A program made the position numbers and the translations under genes. 64,000 nucleotides of DNA from Anaeromyces robustus. Taxonomy: Eukaryota; Neocallimastigomycota; Neocallimastigomycetes; Neocallimastigales; Neocallimastigaceae. Shown one piece after another: positions 23,568 through 35,434 of the stretch; positions within the stretch are counted from its first letter, which is position 1; each line of letters begins with the position of its first letter. The DNA lies in NCBI GenBank assembly GCA_002104895.1, contig MCFG01000168.1, positions 73,820-137,819 on the forward strand. The letters are read 5' to 3'. The notes under the pieces are model-generated. The model made no database searches and was not told the origin of the DNA. It saw only the letters and a program-made list of their open reading frames with translations.

Positions 23568-26500
23568 TTAATAATCAGCTAATACAGTTTCAAAGAAAGT
23601 TTCAACAACTGTTGTTGTAATTTCATCTACTTCACAATCATTATCAGTTATAGTTTCAATTGAATTATCTAAATCATTATTAGATATTGTTGTAGGAGTA
23701 GCTTTAACTGAATCAATTGTAATAATAGTAGGATTATTAACTATTATAGTAGATTCAACAGTATTTACAATAGGTTCTTTAACAGTTAATGTAGGTTCAA
23801 TAGTATTTACAACAGTTGATGAAGGTTCAATAGTATCTGTAACAATAGACTCATTCATAGTTAATGTTGGTTCAATAGTATCCGTAACAAAAGATTTCTC
23901 CACAGTAATTAATGTAGGTTCAATTATTGAAGAAGAAGAAGACAAGGAAAAATTATCATTTATTTTTGTTTTCATAAGTTCATGATAACCAGCTTCAATA
24001 ATAGCCGGACAATTTTCATGATAATATTCCCATTCTACATCTGTTTTACGGAATATATTTTGGGATTGATAGACATCTGCTGCATAACATGTTGGAATAT
24101 ATTTAAATGGATCTTCATAAAAATCTTTACAATAATTTTCATTCATTTGTACACAATGATAATATAAATCAATGGAAGAATTAACATTAAATAAACAATT
24201 TTGATATAAATCTAATTCTTCATGACACCTTTGAAGAATAGCTTCTTTACTATTATTACATAATACGTAATTCACATAATGTTTTATATCAAATTCATAA
24301 TAGGAAGAACTAATATCAGGTTGATAATATTCTGCTAAAGAACACATACCTATATATTTAGCTTGTATAAATGGAGAATATATATTTTTACATTTTTCAG
24401 AATTAAATTGTTGACATTTTTGGGCTAATTCTTTTTCATTTGTGGTGGTCTTTATCATTTCTGTAGAATAATCAAAAAGACACGCTTGATCATCATTGAT
24501 AATACTTTCACAATTGGAAATAATTGTATTTTTCATTCCATTATTAGTAATTCTTTCACATGTTGTATTAAATTGATTTAAATACCTTTCCATATTATAA
24601 TAAATTTTTCTTGTATTTAAATTTTTAGCATTAGCTCTACACATAGGAATATAATGATAAGGATCCTCATATAATAATTGACATTTTTTAGATTTTATTA
24701 TCGAACAATTTTGAATGGCATTATTATTGTTAAGATTATTTGTAAAAACGGAAAAACATTCTAAATGATTATTAATAATATTATCACATTTGGTAGAAGA
24801 TTGATAATCATAAATAAAATTACAAAATTCACCTATCATTTCAACTCTATCCTCTTTTAAATGATTTTCAACTATTATTTCAAGAGGATTTCGTCCTTTT
24901 AATTTAGCATTGGAACAAGAACTTTGAGAATAAAATATTTCTTCATAATTTTGAGCAATATTAAAACATTCCTTTGAATGATAATCCATACATTTTTTTT
25001 GAAAATGTTCTGCAAAATTAGCTTGATCACTAAAGGCAATATCATGACAAATATCCATATTTTTATTTAATTCACATCTTGCTTTATAATCTCCACGTAA
25101 GGTATCACTATAAAATCGATTAATATCACCTCTAACATTATTAATAAAATTTGCTGTAGGATTATCAATAAAACAATAATTATAATTATTTACAATTTTA
25201 TTACATTCTTCTACCAATTGATCACCATAATAATAATTACAACGATAGGAATAAAGATTAATTTTTTCTCTATCTAAACCATTTAAATCGTTAAAATTTT
25301 TATAATTTTTAGCAATGACACAAATGGATTCATTAAGTAATAAATTATCAAAAAATTTAAAACATTTCCATTTATCCATAACAGAACAATTTAATGAATT
25401 ATTTCTATTATATTCCGAGGTAAGATTTTTAACAACTAAACATTCCTTATTTTCTTCTAATTCCTTTTCACATTCATTAATAGCTTCATCTATTGTAGTA
25501 CAAAATCCATAATCACTTTGACAACCATTTTCAATTAAACATAAATCTCCTGCATTATTTTTAAGGGTAACACATTCTCCATCCTTTGTACAACATCCTT
25601 CAGAACAAGTAGAATTATTTGGAGAACCAGGTCCACATTTAATATTATAAAAGTAAGGGAAATAAGCTCTAATTTTACCATTATTAATAAATCGATTAGG
25701 TGTTATTTCAGAATCAAAATCTTTTATAGAACCTTTAATAGACATTTCAATAAGTAAATTTTTCATAGATTTATTATTAAATTTAATTTCAGGATGTTCT
25801 GCCATAATTGAAGCCACAACACCTGTTACAATAGGTGCTGCAAATGAAGTTCCATCGGCTTTACATTTATCATTCTTATTACGTTTATTAATATCATTTT
25901 CCACGTAAGCAGCTGTAACTTGTCCTGGTGCAAAAATATCAACACATTTACCATAATTGGAATGTTCATCTGTGGTATAACCATCACTATAAATTTTAGA
26001 ATCGACTGAACCTACAACAATACTTTTACCATAGCCTGAATAAGATACAAATTCATTACTATTTTTATCAGCACAACAATTCACATGTTCATTACCTGCG
26101 GCTGAAATAATAATAAAATTATGATCAATTAATTCAGAAAGTTTATCATCAAGCGATTTAAAATACATAGTACTACCCATAGATAAATTAATAACCGTTT
26201 TATGAGGTTTCCCATTTAATATAACATAATCAAAACTTCTTAAAATTCCAATAACGGATAAATCATTAGCAATAGCACGAATATTTGCCTTTTTAGCTAC
26301 ACCATAAATTTTACCTCCAGCTACAGAAGAAACTGCAGTACCATGAGAAGCATTTTGATATATAGAAGAATTTTCTTTAAAATTACCATAACAAAATTCT
26401 AATTCTTCTCCTTCTGTAATATGTAATTCATTAGAATCTGCAATAGCTTCACATCTAATAATTCGTTCATCTTCAGTTCCTTTGTAAGTATCAAAATCCA

Positions 26501-27398
26501 TATGATCTATATTTATACCATTATCAAGAACATAAACATCAATACCATGACCTGCTGTACTTGGATAATAAAAAGTTTTATCATAAGTTTTATAAATAAC
26601 CGAAATAGGAAATTGAGATATGGTTGATAAATGATCTGGAGTAAATGTAATATGTTCAACACTAACATCCGTCCAATTTGTTTCTCTTTTAATAGCTTCA
26701 ATATCATAATAATCTTCTTCTTTAGATGTGGTAGTAGAAGTAGTAGTAGTAGTAATATTATCAAGATCATAATATTTATCATTTGAATTATTACTATTAA
26801 GGTTATAAAAATTATTATTATTAAGATTTTTAAGATTACTATCATCCAATGTAAAACTTGTTGATTTTTCACAATAAATGACATTTGGTAAAGTACGAAC
26901 AATTTCAGCAGTTACATCCGAAAGATAAACATTGATAGCATAATAATTTTGAATTGGACAAATATGATTAACTAATACAGATTCTATTGGAATATATTCA
27001 ATATCTGAATCCGATGAATCCTTTAAAGAACGTTTAAAATGATTATTATTTTTTTTACGTGGATTAATGAATAAATATTTAGTAGTAGTGGTAGTAGATT
27101 TATCACTACTACGTTTTTTTAAAGGATTTGTTTCTAATTCTTCTAATTTTTGATCCTGTTGTCCATTTTCTAAGATATAAGATTCTTGATTATCTTCAAT
27201 AACATCATAAATATCATTCATTCTATCATTGACCAATTTTTCAATTTCAAATTGAATTTCCTGACTTTCATCATCAAAAGTTTTATCCGAACCACTTCTT
27301 AAAATTGAAACTACGTAATTAGCATTTTCAGTATTTACACTAATAAAATAATTAAATAGTATAATTATTATAAATATAAAAGTATTAGTTTTTTTCAT
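23568..27398 (-). CDS. Giant secreted S8 subtilase with hevein-like domain and Cys-rich modules (paralogue C)
   Basis: This is a 1276-residue secreted subtilase, the most diverged of the three. The frame can be extended upstream to 27425 only through a TTG, so I start it at the ATG at 27398, which opens directly into a signal peptide (MKKTNTFIFIIIILF). Counted from that ATG, the S8 domain has Asp292 in LDNG, His352 in SHGT, Asn436 in AAGNE and Ser518 in GTSFAAP, so it should be active. Asn- and Thr-rich insertions sit in the propeptide (about 100-107 and 190-225). A hevein-like cluster (about 588-633, with CCTKDGEC and GCQSDYGFC) is followed by five Cys-rich modules; the second has an extra insertion. 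The tail is a run of imperfect IEPTLT / VTDTIEPT repeats, probably an extended, possibly glycosylated stalk. No introns. Confidence 0.93.
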   Translation of the reverse strand: MKKTNTFIFIIIILFNYFISVNTENANYVVSILRSGSDKTFDDESQEIQFEIEKLVNDRMNDIYDVIEDNQESYILENGQQDQKLEELETNPLKKRSSDKSTTTTTKYLFINPRKKNNNHFKRSLKDSSDSDIEYIPIESVLVNHICPIQNYYAINVYLSDVTAEIVRTLPNVIYCEKSTSFTLDDSNLKNLNNNNFYNLNSNNSNDKYYDLDNITTTTTSTTTSKEEDYYDIEAIKRETNWTDVSVEHITFTPDHLSTISQFPISVIYKTYDKTFYYPSTAGHGIDVYVLDNGINIDHMDFDTYKGTEDERIIRCEAIADSNELHITEGEELEFCYGNFKENSSIYQNASHGTAVSSVAGGKIYGVAKKANIRAIANDLSVIGILRSFDYVILNGKPHKTVINLSMGSTMYFKSLDDKLSELIDHNFIIISAAGNEHVNCCADKNSNEFVSYSGYGKSIVVGSVDSKIYSDGYTTDEHSNYGKCVDIFAPGQVTAAYVENDINKRNKNDKCKADGTSFAAPIVTGVVASIMAEHPEIKFNNKSMKNLLIEMSIKGSIKDFDSEITPNRFINNGKIRAYFPYFYNIKCGPGSPNNSTCSEGCCTKDGECVTLKNNAGDLCLIENGCQSDYGFCTTIDEAINECEKELEENKECLVVKNLTSEYNRNNSLNCSVMDKWKCFKFFDNLLLNESICVIAKNYKNFNDLNGLDREKINLYSYRCNYYYGDQLVEECNKIVNNYNYCFIDNPTANFINNVRGDINRFYSDTLRGDYKARCELNKNMDICHDIAFSDQANFAEHFQKKCMDYHSKECFNIAQNYEEIFYSQSSCSNAKLKGRNPLEIIVENHLKEDRVEMIGEFCNFIYDYQSSTKCDNIINNHLECFSVFTNNLNNNNAIQNCSIIKSKKCQLLYEDPYHYIPMCRANAKNLNTRKIYYNMERYLNQFNTTCERITNNGMKNTIISNCESIINDDQACLFDYSTEMIKTTTNEKELAQKCQQFNSEKCKNIYSPFIQAKYIGMCSLAEYYQPDISSSYYEFDIKHYVNYVLCNNSKEAILQRCHEELDLYQNCLFNVNSSIDLYYHCVQMNENYCKDFYEDPFKYIPTCYAADVYQSQNIFRKTDVEWEYYHENCPAIIEAGYHELMKTKINDNFSLSSSSSIIEPTLITVEKSFVTDTIEPTLTMNESIVTDTIEPSSTVVNTIEPTLTVKEPIVNTVESTIIVNNPTIITIDSVKATPTTISNNDLDNSIETITDNDCEVDEITTTVVETFFETVLADY

Positions 27399-27561
27399 TA
27401 CAGAAAAATATTTATTTAAAATCAATTTAAATAATATTATAGTAATTTTAATAATATATTCTATTTTATAGTTTTAATAAAATGAATTATTTAGTTGTTC
27501 AATAAATATATATAATAATATAATTAATATTTGATTTTTAATTTTTTGAATTAATTAATTT

Positions 27562-27609
<48 letters not shown>

Positions 27610-29339
27610 TTTTTTTATTTATTTATTTACTTTTTATTATATACTATTATTTATTTATATATATATTTATATTTTTTTATTTCTTAATTTTATTAATTAT
27701 TTTTTATATAATTATTTTTTGATATTTATTTACAAAAATATTTTATTCATTTATTTATTTTTTTTATTTACTACTATTACTAATAATAATAATAATAATA
27801 GTAATATTATTATTATTATTAATTATACTATTTTACATATATTTTATTAGTAACTTTTCTTTTTTTTTTTTTTTTGAAAATAAATAAATAAATAAAAAAA
27901 AAAGTTTGTATGAAAATTCTTCTTACTTAAATAATAAATAAAGTAAAAAAATTTTTTTTTTTAAAATTTTTTATGGACATTTAATTATGTAGTCATAATA
28001 TATTGTAATATATTATGACATAATATATTTTAATCATTTTTTTAATTAATTTTTATATTGTATATAAATTTAATTTATTTTCCAGGAATGTTTAATTAAA
28101 AAAAAAAAAATTTAAATCAATTTTTTTAATATTTTTAACTATTTTTTAATATTTTTTAATATTTTTAAATATTACCATAAATCGTAACCATTAAAACTTT
28201 AAATTTTTTTTTTTTTTTTTTAACATTTTTTTTAATCTATACTAAAATAATTTAAATTTTAAAATTTTTAATTAATAAATAAAACTTTTTATTTTATTGT
28301 TTTTAATTTTAATTTTAATTTTGTATCCATTTTTCGTTCCTAAAAAGAAAAGATAAAAAATTTTATTTTATTTTTTTATTTTACATTCATTTTAGTATTT
28401 ACAGTTATTATGAATACTTATTATATTCCTTATATATACTGTTTCTTTTATAGTTTTCTTATTATCTCATAATATTTGTAATATTTCTTTTAATTTTTTA
28501 TATTCTTTTAACTGTTTTTTAATTATAAAATTTAAAAAATAAAATCAAATAATAAAAGTAGCTTGAAAAGTAAAAGAACATTTAATGATGAATACCTAAA
28601 ATCAATTATAGAATTAACATTATCTATTTAACTTTTTATTATTCGATGAATGTATAATAATAATAATAATAAATAATAAATAATAAAATAATTTAATAGA
28701 AATGTTTATAAAATAATAATTATTCATTTATAAATTATTTTAATAATATTAAAAGTATCATTATTTATTTATTTATTTTTTTTTTAAATTTTGATAAAAA
28801 ATCTTTTATTTTATTTTAAATGTTTAAATCATGTTTGATTATGCATTTTAATTAATTAAATGAAAAATAATAAAATACTTAAAAATAAGATTTTCATAAC
28901 ATTTAAATAATAATAATAAAGATTTTTTTTTTTATAAACATTTTGTTTATTATTATTTATTATTATTTATTATAATTATCAATTATTATTTATTATCAAT
29001 TATTTATTATTTATTGTTTATTATTTATTATTATTAAATGATGAATCATATTAAAAAATAAAAAAAAAAGAAAATATTAAATAAATAAAATATTAAAAAA
29101 TGACCATTAATTAAAATAATAATAACAGTAAAAATCAAATAATCAAATAATAAATTTTAATTTATATAAAAATAGAATAATGAATAAAAAATATAATAAA
29201 AAAAGAAATCAAAGATTAAATAATATTTAATATTTAATAAATAATAATACTTTACCATATAAATATAAAAAAAAAATAAAAAAATATATATAAAAAAAGC
29301 ACACGAACGAATTCTTATTACTCATTACATAAAATATAA
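27399..29339. other. AT-rich intergenic region, no gene seen
   Basis: This is the 5' flank of subtilase C. It contains TTTA runs (27560-27630), AAT runs (27785-27820, 28660-28690), and near-pure A/T elsewhere. Nothing convincing as a gene. Confidence 0.65.
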
Positions 29340-29590
29340 AATATAATAGATATTTTTCAGTTATCACAATCTCTTTAAATGATTTGTTTCTAATTCTTCT
29401 AATTTTTTGTTCTTGATCTTCATTTTTCAAAGATATATGATTTTTGATTTTTTTTTTTTAATCATATCCTATATATCAGTTCATTCTATTAATAATTAAT
29501 TCTTTAATTTTTAATTGAACCTTTTCATCATTAAATTTTTTTTTATATTCTTTTCTTAAAATTGAAAAACTATATAAAAAACATTATTAT
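29340..29590 (-). pseudogene. Relic of a subtilase propeptide (decayed fourth array copy)
   Basis: Minus-strand reading gives, in shifted frames, FSILRKEYKKKFNDE, VQLKIKELIINRMN and EDQEQKIRRIRNKS. These line up with SILRKESDKTFDDE, VQLQIEKLVNDRMN and EQDQKLEELETNP of the intact paralogues (about residues 28-95). At DNA level, blocks such as TTTGTTTCTAATTCTTCTAA are identical to the intact genes. Stops and frameshifts break it, and no catalytic-domain remains are seen beside it. It extends the minus-strand array by one dead member. Confidence 0.8.
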
Positions 29591-29831
29591 TATTATAAAA
29601 TTTATTTATTTATGTATTTATTTATTTATGTATTTATTTATTTTTAAATAAAAAACTAAAAAAATTTTTTTTTCTCAAGTCTATTAATCTATTTATTTTT
29701 ATTATATATAATCATAATATATTATAATCTATTATGTTATTATATTATTATTATATTAATATATATTAATATATAATTAATGATATATTACCATTGTATT
29801 GTAATATAATATAAATAAAAAATATAAAAAT

Positions 29832-31823
29832 TTAATTTATATTTTTTATACTTGCTCCATGCTTAATTAAATAATCTCTTATTCTTTTATTTCCTAAACT
29901 TACTTCAGATAATGGTGTTTCACCATCTTTATTTTCTTTATTTACATCTGCTCCATATTCAATTAAATATTTTATTGTTTTTTCATATTCACACTTACAT
30001 GCTATAAGTAATGGAGTTTCACCATCTTTATTTATTTTATTTATATCTGCTCCACGTTCAATTAGATACTTTACTATATTTTCATGTCCTTGCCAACATG
30101 CATTAAATAATGGTGTTTCACCATCTCTATTTTCTTTATTAATATCGACTCCAAGTTCAATTAAATGCTTTATTATATTTTCATTGCCATTCCTACATGC
30201 TTTAAATAATGGAGTTTCCCCATCACTATTTACTTTATTTATATCTATTCCATGTTCAATGAAATATTTTACTATAGTTTCATTTCCATTAAAACATGCA
30301 TTAAATAATGGAGTTTCACCCTTGTGATTTTCTTTTTTTATATCTGCTCCAAGTTCAATTAAACATCTTGGTATATTTTTATTTTGACTTAAACATGCTT
30401 CAAATAATGGGGTTTCACCGTTCCAACATTCTTGATTGATATCTTCTCCAAGTTCTATTAAATATTTGACTATGTTTTCATTTCCTTTCCAACATGCATC
30501 AAATAATGGCTTTCTACCCTCTTCATATTCTTCTACACTTATATTTGCACCAAATTTTATTAAATATTTTACTGTATTTTCATTTCCATTCCTACACGCT
30601 TCAAATAATGGTGTTTCACCCCCTTGTTTATTTTTATTGACATCGGCGCCAAGTTCAATTAAATACTTGACTATGTTTTCATTGTCACTTTCACATGCTT
30701 CAAATAATGGTGTTTCACCATAATTATTTTCTTTATTAAAATCTGCACCAAGTTCAACCAAATATTTCACTATGTTTTCATTTTCACTGGAACATGCTTC
30801 AAATAATGGTGTTTTTTTATTTTCATTTTCTTTATTAAAATCTGCGCCATGTTCAACCAAATATTTAACTATGTTTTCATTTCCACTGGAACATGCTTCA
30901 AATAATGGGGTTTCCTTTTCTTCATCTTCTTTATTAATATCTGCGCCATGTTCAACCAAATATTTAACTATGTTTTCATTTCCACTGGAACATGCCTCAA
31001 ATATTGGGGTTAAACCACCTTTATCTTCTTGATTTATATTTGCACCAAGTTTTATTAAATATTTTACTAAATCCACATTTCCACTTGAACATGCATAAAA
31101 TAAAGGTGTTTTTCCTCTAATATTTTTTTTATTTATATTTATTTTAAATTCAATTAAATATTTTACTAAATCAAAATTTCCACTTGAACAAGCATAAAAA
31201 AAAGGTGTTTCTTCATCTTGATTTTCTTTATTTATATCTTCCCCTAGTTTAATTAAATATTTTACTAATTCTATATTTCCATTTTCACAAGCAATAAATA
31301 ATAAAGTTGAACCATTTCGACTATAAATATTTTTTATATTTACTCCAAGTTGTTCACTTAAATTTTTTAATAAAAGTTTTTTACCATTTTCACAAGCATT
31401 AATAAAATAGATATTATAATTATTATAAAATTTATGCCAAATATAGATATCCTTTTTTGTTGAAATTTGATAGTTTTTAATTTGTTGATCCAAATATGAG
31501 GTAGAAATTGAAATTTTATTTTTATAATGATTAAGTAAGTTTAATATAAATTCATTATTAAAGAATTTAGCATATTTAAAAATTATATCTAATAATTCGA
31601 AATTATTATCGTTTAATAATTTTTTTATTAAGGTTGTAGAAAGTTTTAAATGTTTGGAACAATATTCCAGTATAAATTGTAATCTTTCAGAAGTAAGTAA
31701 GGAATTATTATATATTTCTAAAATAAAATCTTTATTTATATTATTTTTTATTAAATCTTCTATTTCTTTAACGTTTTTATGATCGATAGCCTCAATGTAT
31801 GAATTAATTTGAAAGTTTTCCAT
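29832..31823 (-). CDS. Ankyrin-repeat protein (15 repeats)
   Basis: This 663-residue protein has no signal peptide and is probably intracellular. Residues 1-170 form a diverged helical region, with one degenerate repeat near 138-170 (YFINACENG). From residue 171 to the end there are 15 consecutive 33-residue ankyrin repeats with consensus GETPLFEACxxGNENIVKYLIELGADINKEN. The repeats are very alike, and two nearly identical neighbours in the middle suggest recent internal duplication. Such arrays bind other proteins, and the partner cannot be told from sequence. The frame is uninterrupted, and the ATG chosen is the first Met. It sits about 240 bases upstream of the subtilase relic, on the same strand. 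Confidence 0.92.
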   Translation of the reverse strand: MENFQINSYIEAIDHKNVKEIEDLIKNNINKDFILEIYNNSLLTSERLQFILEYCSKHLKLSTTLIKKLLNDNNFELLDIIFKYAKFFNNEFILNLLNHYKNKISISTSYLDQQIKNYQISTKKDIYIWHKFYNNYNIYFINACENGKKLLLKNLSEQLGVNIKNIYSRNGSTLLFIACENGNIELVKYLIKLGEDINKENQDEETPFFYACSSGNFDLVKYLIEFKININKKNIRGKTPLFYACSSGNVDLVKYLIKLGANINQEDKGGLTPIFEACSSGNENIVKYLVEHGADINKEDEEKETPLFEACSSGNENIVKYLVEHGADFNKENENKKTPLFEACSSENENIVKYLVELGADFNKENNYGETPLFEACESDNENIVKYLIELGADVNKNKQGGETPLFEACRNGNENTVKYLIKFGANISVEEYEEGRKPLFDACWKGNENIVKYLIELGEDINQECWNGETPLFEACLSQNKNIPRCLIELGADIKKENHKGETPLFNACFNGNETIVKYFIEHGIDINKVNSDGETPLFKACRNGNENIIKHLIELGVDINKENRDGETPLFNACWQGHENIVKYLIERGADINKINKDGETPLLIACKCEYEKTIKYLIEYGADVNKENKDGETPLSEVSLGNKRIRDYLIKHGASIKNIN

Positions 31824-31889
31824 TGAAATTTTTTATTTTACATTAAAAAAAAATATATTTTTTATTTATATATTGTTAAATAAGTATAT

Positions 31890-31974
<85 letters not shown>

Positions 31975-34900
31975 AAATTAATGATTTTTGAAATTGTATA
32001 TAAAATAGATAATTATTTAAAAAAAATAATAAAAAACTATTTTTAAATTACAAATAAACAACATTTATGAATATAATTTATTAGATTATTATAAAAAAAA
32101 TATTAATAACAAAATGATAGAAATATATTTTATTTCGTTCATTTAAGAGTTTAATTTTAAAATAAAACAAAAATCAAATAATTTAAATAATTCTTTATAA
32201 AATAGAATTATATGAATAAGATTTCATATTTAAAATAAAATATACTTTTATATATTTATTATATTTTCTTATTACACAAATTATATTTTGTATTACAAAA
32301 GTTTCAAGTCACTACTATGTATATATATAAAAAAAAAAAAAAACATAAAATAAAGAAATATGAATAATAATTAATTATTAATATTCTAAATTTTAGGCAT
32401 TTACTAAAAATAAAATTTGATGATGGAAGTATTATTATAATTTTTTGTTTTTTCGTTTTATTTTCAAATGTTAAATATTTTATTTTTCATTAATGTTTTA
32501 TTTTTTTTTTTATCTGTTATTTTTTAATAATTATCGATGAATATATTTTTTTATCTTTTATATCATTTATTTTTTTTTTTCCTTTTTTTTTTTTTTTTTT
32601 ATTTTAATTTTTATTTTTGTTTTATTTTATTTTATAAAATTATTTTTCTTCTTACATAATATACAACTTTATATATAATATATAAATAATACCTAAAAGT
32701 TATTTTCTCCTTTTTTTTTATATATTATTTTTTTTTCGATAAAATTAAACGATCGTTGTCTTTAGTAACCGTTTATTGTATTATTATTAGATTATGTGGG
32801 TAAAACTATTTCAACCGTTGTAGTAGTATCAAAATGAGTAATTTAGAAAAATTTTAGTTTTGCTTATTTTTTTTTTGTAACCAATTAAAAGGACTTTTTT
32901 GTTCCATAAAAAAAAATTTTTTTTTTTTTTAAAGTATTACAATAAAACATTAATAAAATATGTTTATTTATTTAAAATTTAGAAAATCAATAATTTAGAA
33001 AATGAGTTTAAGAAGAAACTGTGGTTTAAAATATATATATAATTAATTAAATTATTTATTTATTTAAGAACCTAAAATATTTATTAATATATATAATTTA
33101 TAAAAATAAATTTAAAATATATTAATTATACAAATAGAAAAAAAAAATTTTTTTTTTTTAACAAAATTATTACTAAAGTGATACAAATAGAAAAAAAAAA
33201 TTTTTTTTTTTTTAACAAAATAATTAATAAAGTGATACAAATAGAAAAAAAAATTCTTATTTTTTAACAAGTTATTCAGTTATTCTCCGTAGAATTAAAT
33301 ATGATAATATATTATATGTTATATAAAATAAATATATGGCAATAAATTGGTATATATTTGAATATTACATATTTATTTAATATTATTATATTTAAAATAT
33401 ATATTTTGTATTTTGTATATATTGTATATATTTTTTATTAATTTTTATTTATTTTAAATGAATATCTTATAATATAAAGTAAGAAGATAATTTATAGTAA
33501 TATAATTATATTACTCTAAAATATCAATACCAATGTTAATAAAAATATTATTATTTTTATTACTAATGTTACTTTGTCTATATTCACAAAAATTACTTGA
33601 TATAACATAAACATATCTTTCCCTTAATTTTTTATTATAATTATTATTAAAATTATAATAAAAAATTATTATAATACTAAAATCTATAGGAAATATTTAA
33701 CTAAATTAAAATATTTTTAAACATTTTTATTAGTTTTTTTTATATTATTATTATTTAATATTAAAAATTCAATTAATAATAATATTAAAAATTATTATTA
33801 TTATTATATTAAATTATTATTATTATTATATTAAATTATTATTATTTTTATTATTATTATTTCCTTTATTTATTTATAAATTAAATTAAATTAAAATTCA
33901 ATAGTTAGTATTAGTATACTGTTCATATATTTTATGTAGTTTATTTTATTCTAATTTGTTTAAATTTTAATTTATTTAATTTTTATTTTATTTTATTTTA
34001 TTGCATTGTATTGTATATTTGGTTAATAATGAATAATACATCATAGATTGTTCAATAAATTTTAAAAATAATTTTTACATAAAAAGAAAAAAAAATTCAA
34101 AAAAAAGTTAAATACAGATACATTAATATATATACATTAATATATGAGACTAAGACTAATAGAATTAAACGTTATTAACTTGATTGTAATATCTTTTGAA
34201 CCAATATCACATTAATTATTTTATAGAATTAATTCTATTTCCCTTTATTTAGAATATTGAAAATATGACTCTTTTCCATTAATAAAAATTATATATATAT
34301 ATATTTATATTCAGTACTAGCGGACAGTTTTATTCTTCTGTCCATAAAAAATTATATTTGTTATTATTACTAAATTATTAATATAACATATATTATTAAT
34401 TATAATAATTATTATGATATGAATTAGAATGGAAAAATAAAATAAAATAAAATAAAAAAAACTATTTACACTACAAAAATATTTAGATTGAAATAATTTT
34501 GAGAAAAAAAAGAAAAAAAAAATAATTCTAATGATGGTATATTTCTTATCAAAAAAAAAAAAAAAAAGTAACATTGAAATATTTAATTTGAAAATAACAA
34601 CTTTATCTCTTTATCATTAAATTAATATTAAAATAAAATACTTGTTATATCGTGTATATTTTATGTTTAAACCTTTAATAATAATTTGCTAAAAAAAAAA
34701 AATTTTTTTTTTTTTTTTGAGAAAATATACAATTATTGAAAAAAAAAAAAATTTTTTTTTTATAATAATATACTTCTTTTAAAATATATGAAAATTATTA
34801 TAGTAATTATTTTTTCAATAAATTTTATAGTTTTCCAAAGTATATCCATTTAAATTTCTTTTTTTGAAATGGTTTTGCTTTTCAAATTTAGTTTTAATTT

Positions 34901-35434
34901 CATTTAAATTATTTAATTTCATTTAAAGTATTTTTAATATAAAAGGTTAATAATTTCATTTAAATATTCTTCGCTTTTTTTTTTTTTTATTTTCAGATCC
35001 ATATTCTTACAATATAAATATATTTAATATGATTTTATATTATATTATATTTATTTATTTAATATCATTACTATTTACTTTTTAACTTTTTAATTTTGAA
35101 ATCCAGTTGTACAATAGTGAATAATATATTCAATATATTATGAATTTATAAATAATTTGTCATTGATAATTTTTTATTATTAGTAAATAAAAAAAAAAAA
35201 AAAAAACTACTTTCACTACGTATTGTTTTTTTTTTTTTATAAAAATATAAATATTACAATACTTATAATGGCTACATAAAATCATTTAATTTATATATTT
35301 ATATATTTAAAATATATATACAATTTTAATAGTATTTATGATAAATATAATAAAAAATATATTCTTGTATTGTTATTATTCTTATAATTTTACATATTTA
35401 AATATATTGACTTTAATATATAAATATTATATTT
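31824..35434. other. AT-rich intergenic region, no intact gene seen
   Basis: Contains a TTTA/TTA microsatellite (31888-31975), a 53-bp tandem repeat (33130-33265) and paired A/T homopolymers. A minus-strand frame ending at 33511 has about 40 good codons (contains REAL-like text such as KLRERYVYVISSNFCEYR) but no visible start; it may be another fragment. An 85-codon frame at 34317-34574 is Phe/Ile-only and I do not call it. Confidence 0.6.
33130..33265. repeat. 53-54-bp tandem repeat, about 2.5 copies
   Basis: Units starting ACAAATAGAAAAAAAAAA at 33130, 33183 and 33237. Each has an internal A-run/T-run palindrome followed by TTTAACAAAAT and an AAAGTGAT spacer in the first two. Confidence 0.85.

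Noticed and set aside
26513-26902. Minus-strand 129-codon frame within subtilase C
   Set aside because: Out-of-frame shadow of the large gene; hydrophobic Ile/Leu composition from AT-rich codons.
30436-31032. Plus-strand frames of 86-95 codons opposite the ankyrin gene
   Set aside because: They mirror the ankyrin repeats on the other strand and have no independent support.
32792-32839. Minus-strand scrap reading THFDTTTTVEIVLPT followed by a stop, like a subtilase Thr/Val tail
   Set aside because: Only about 15 codons before an upstream stop, with no neighbouring subtilase remains; too short to claim.
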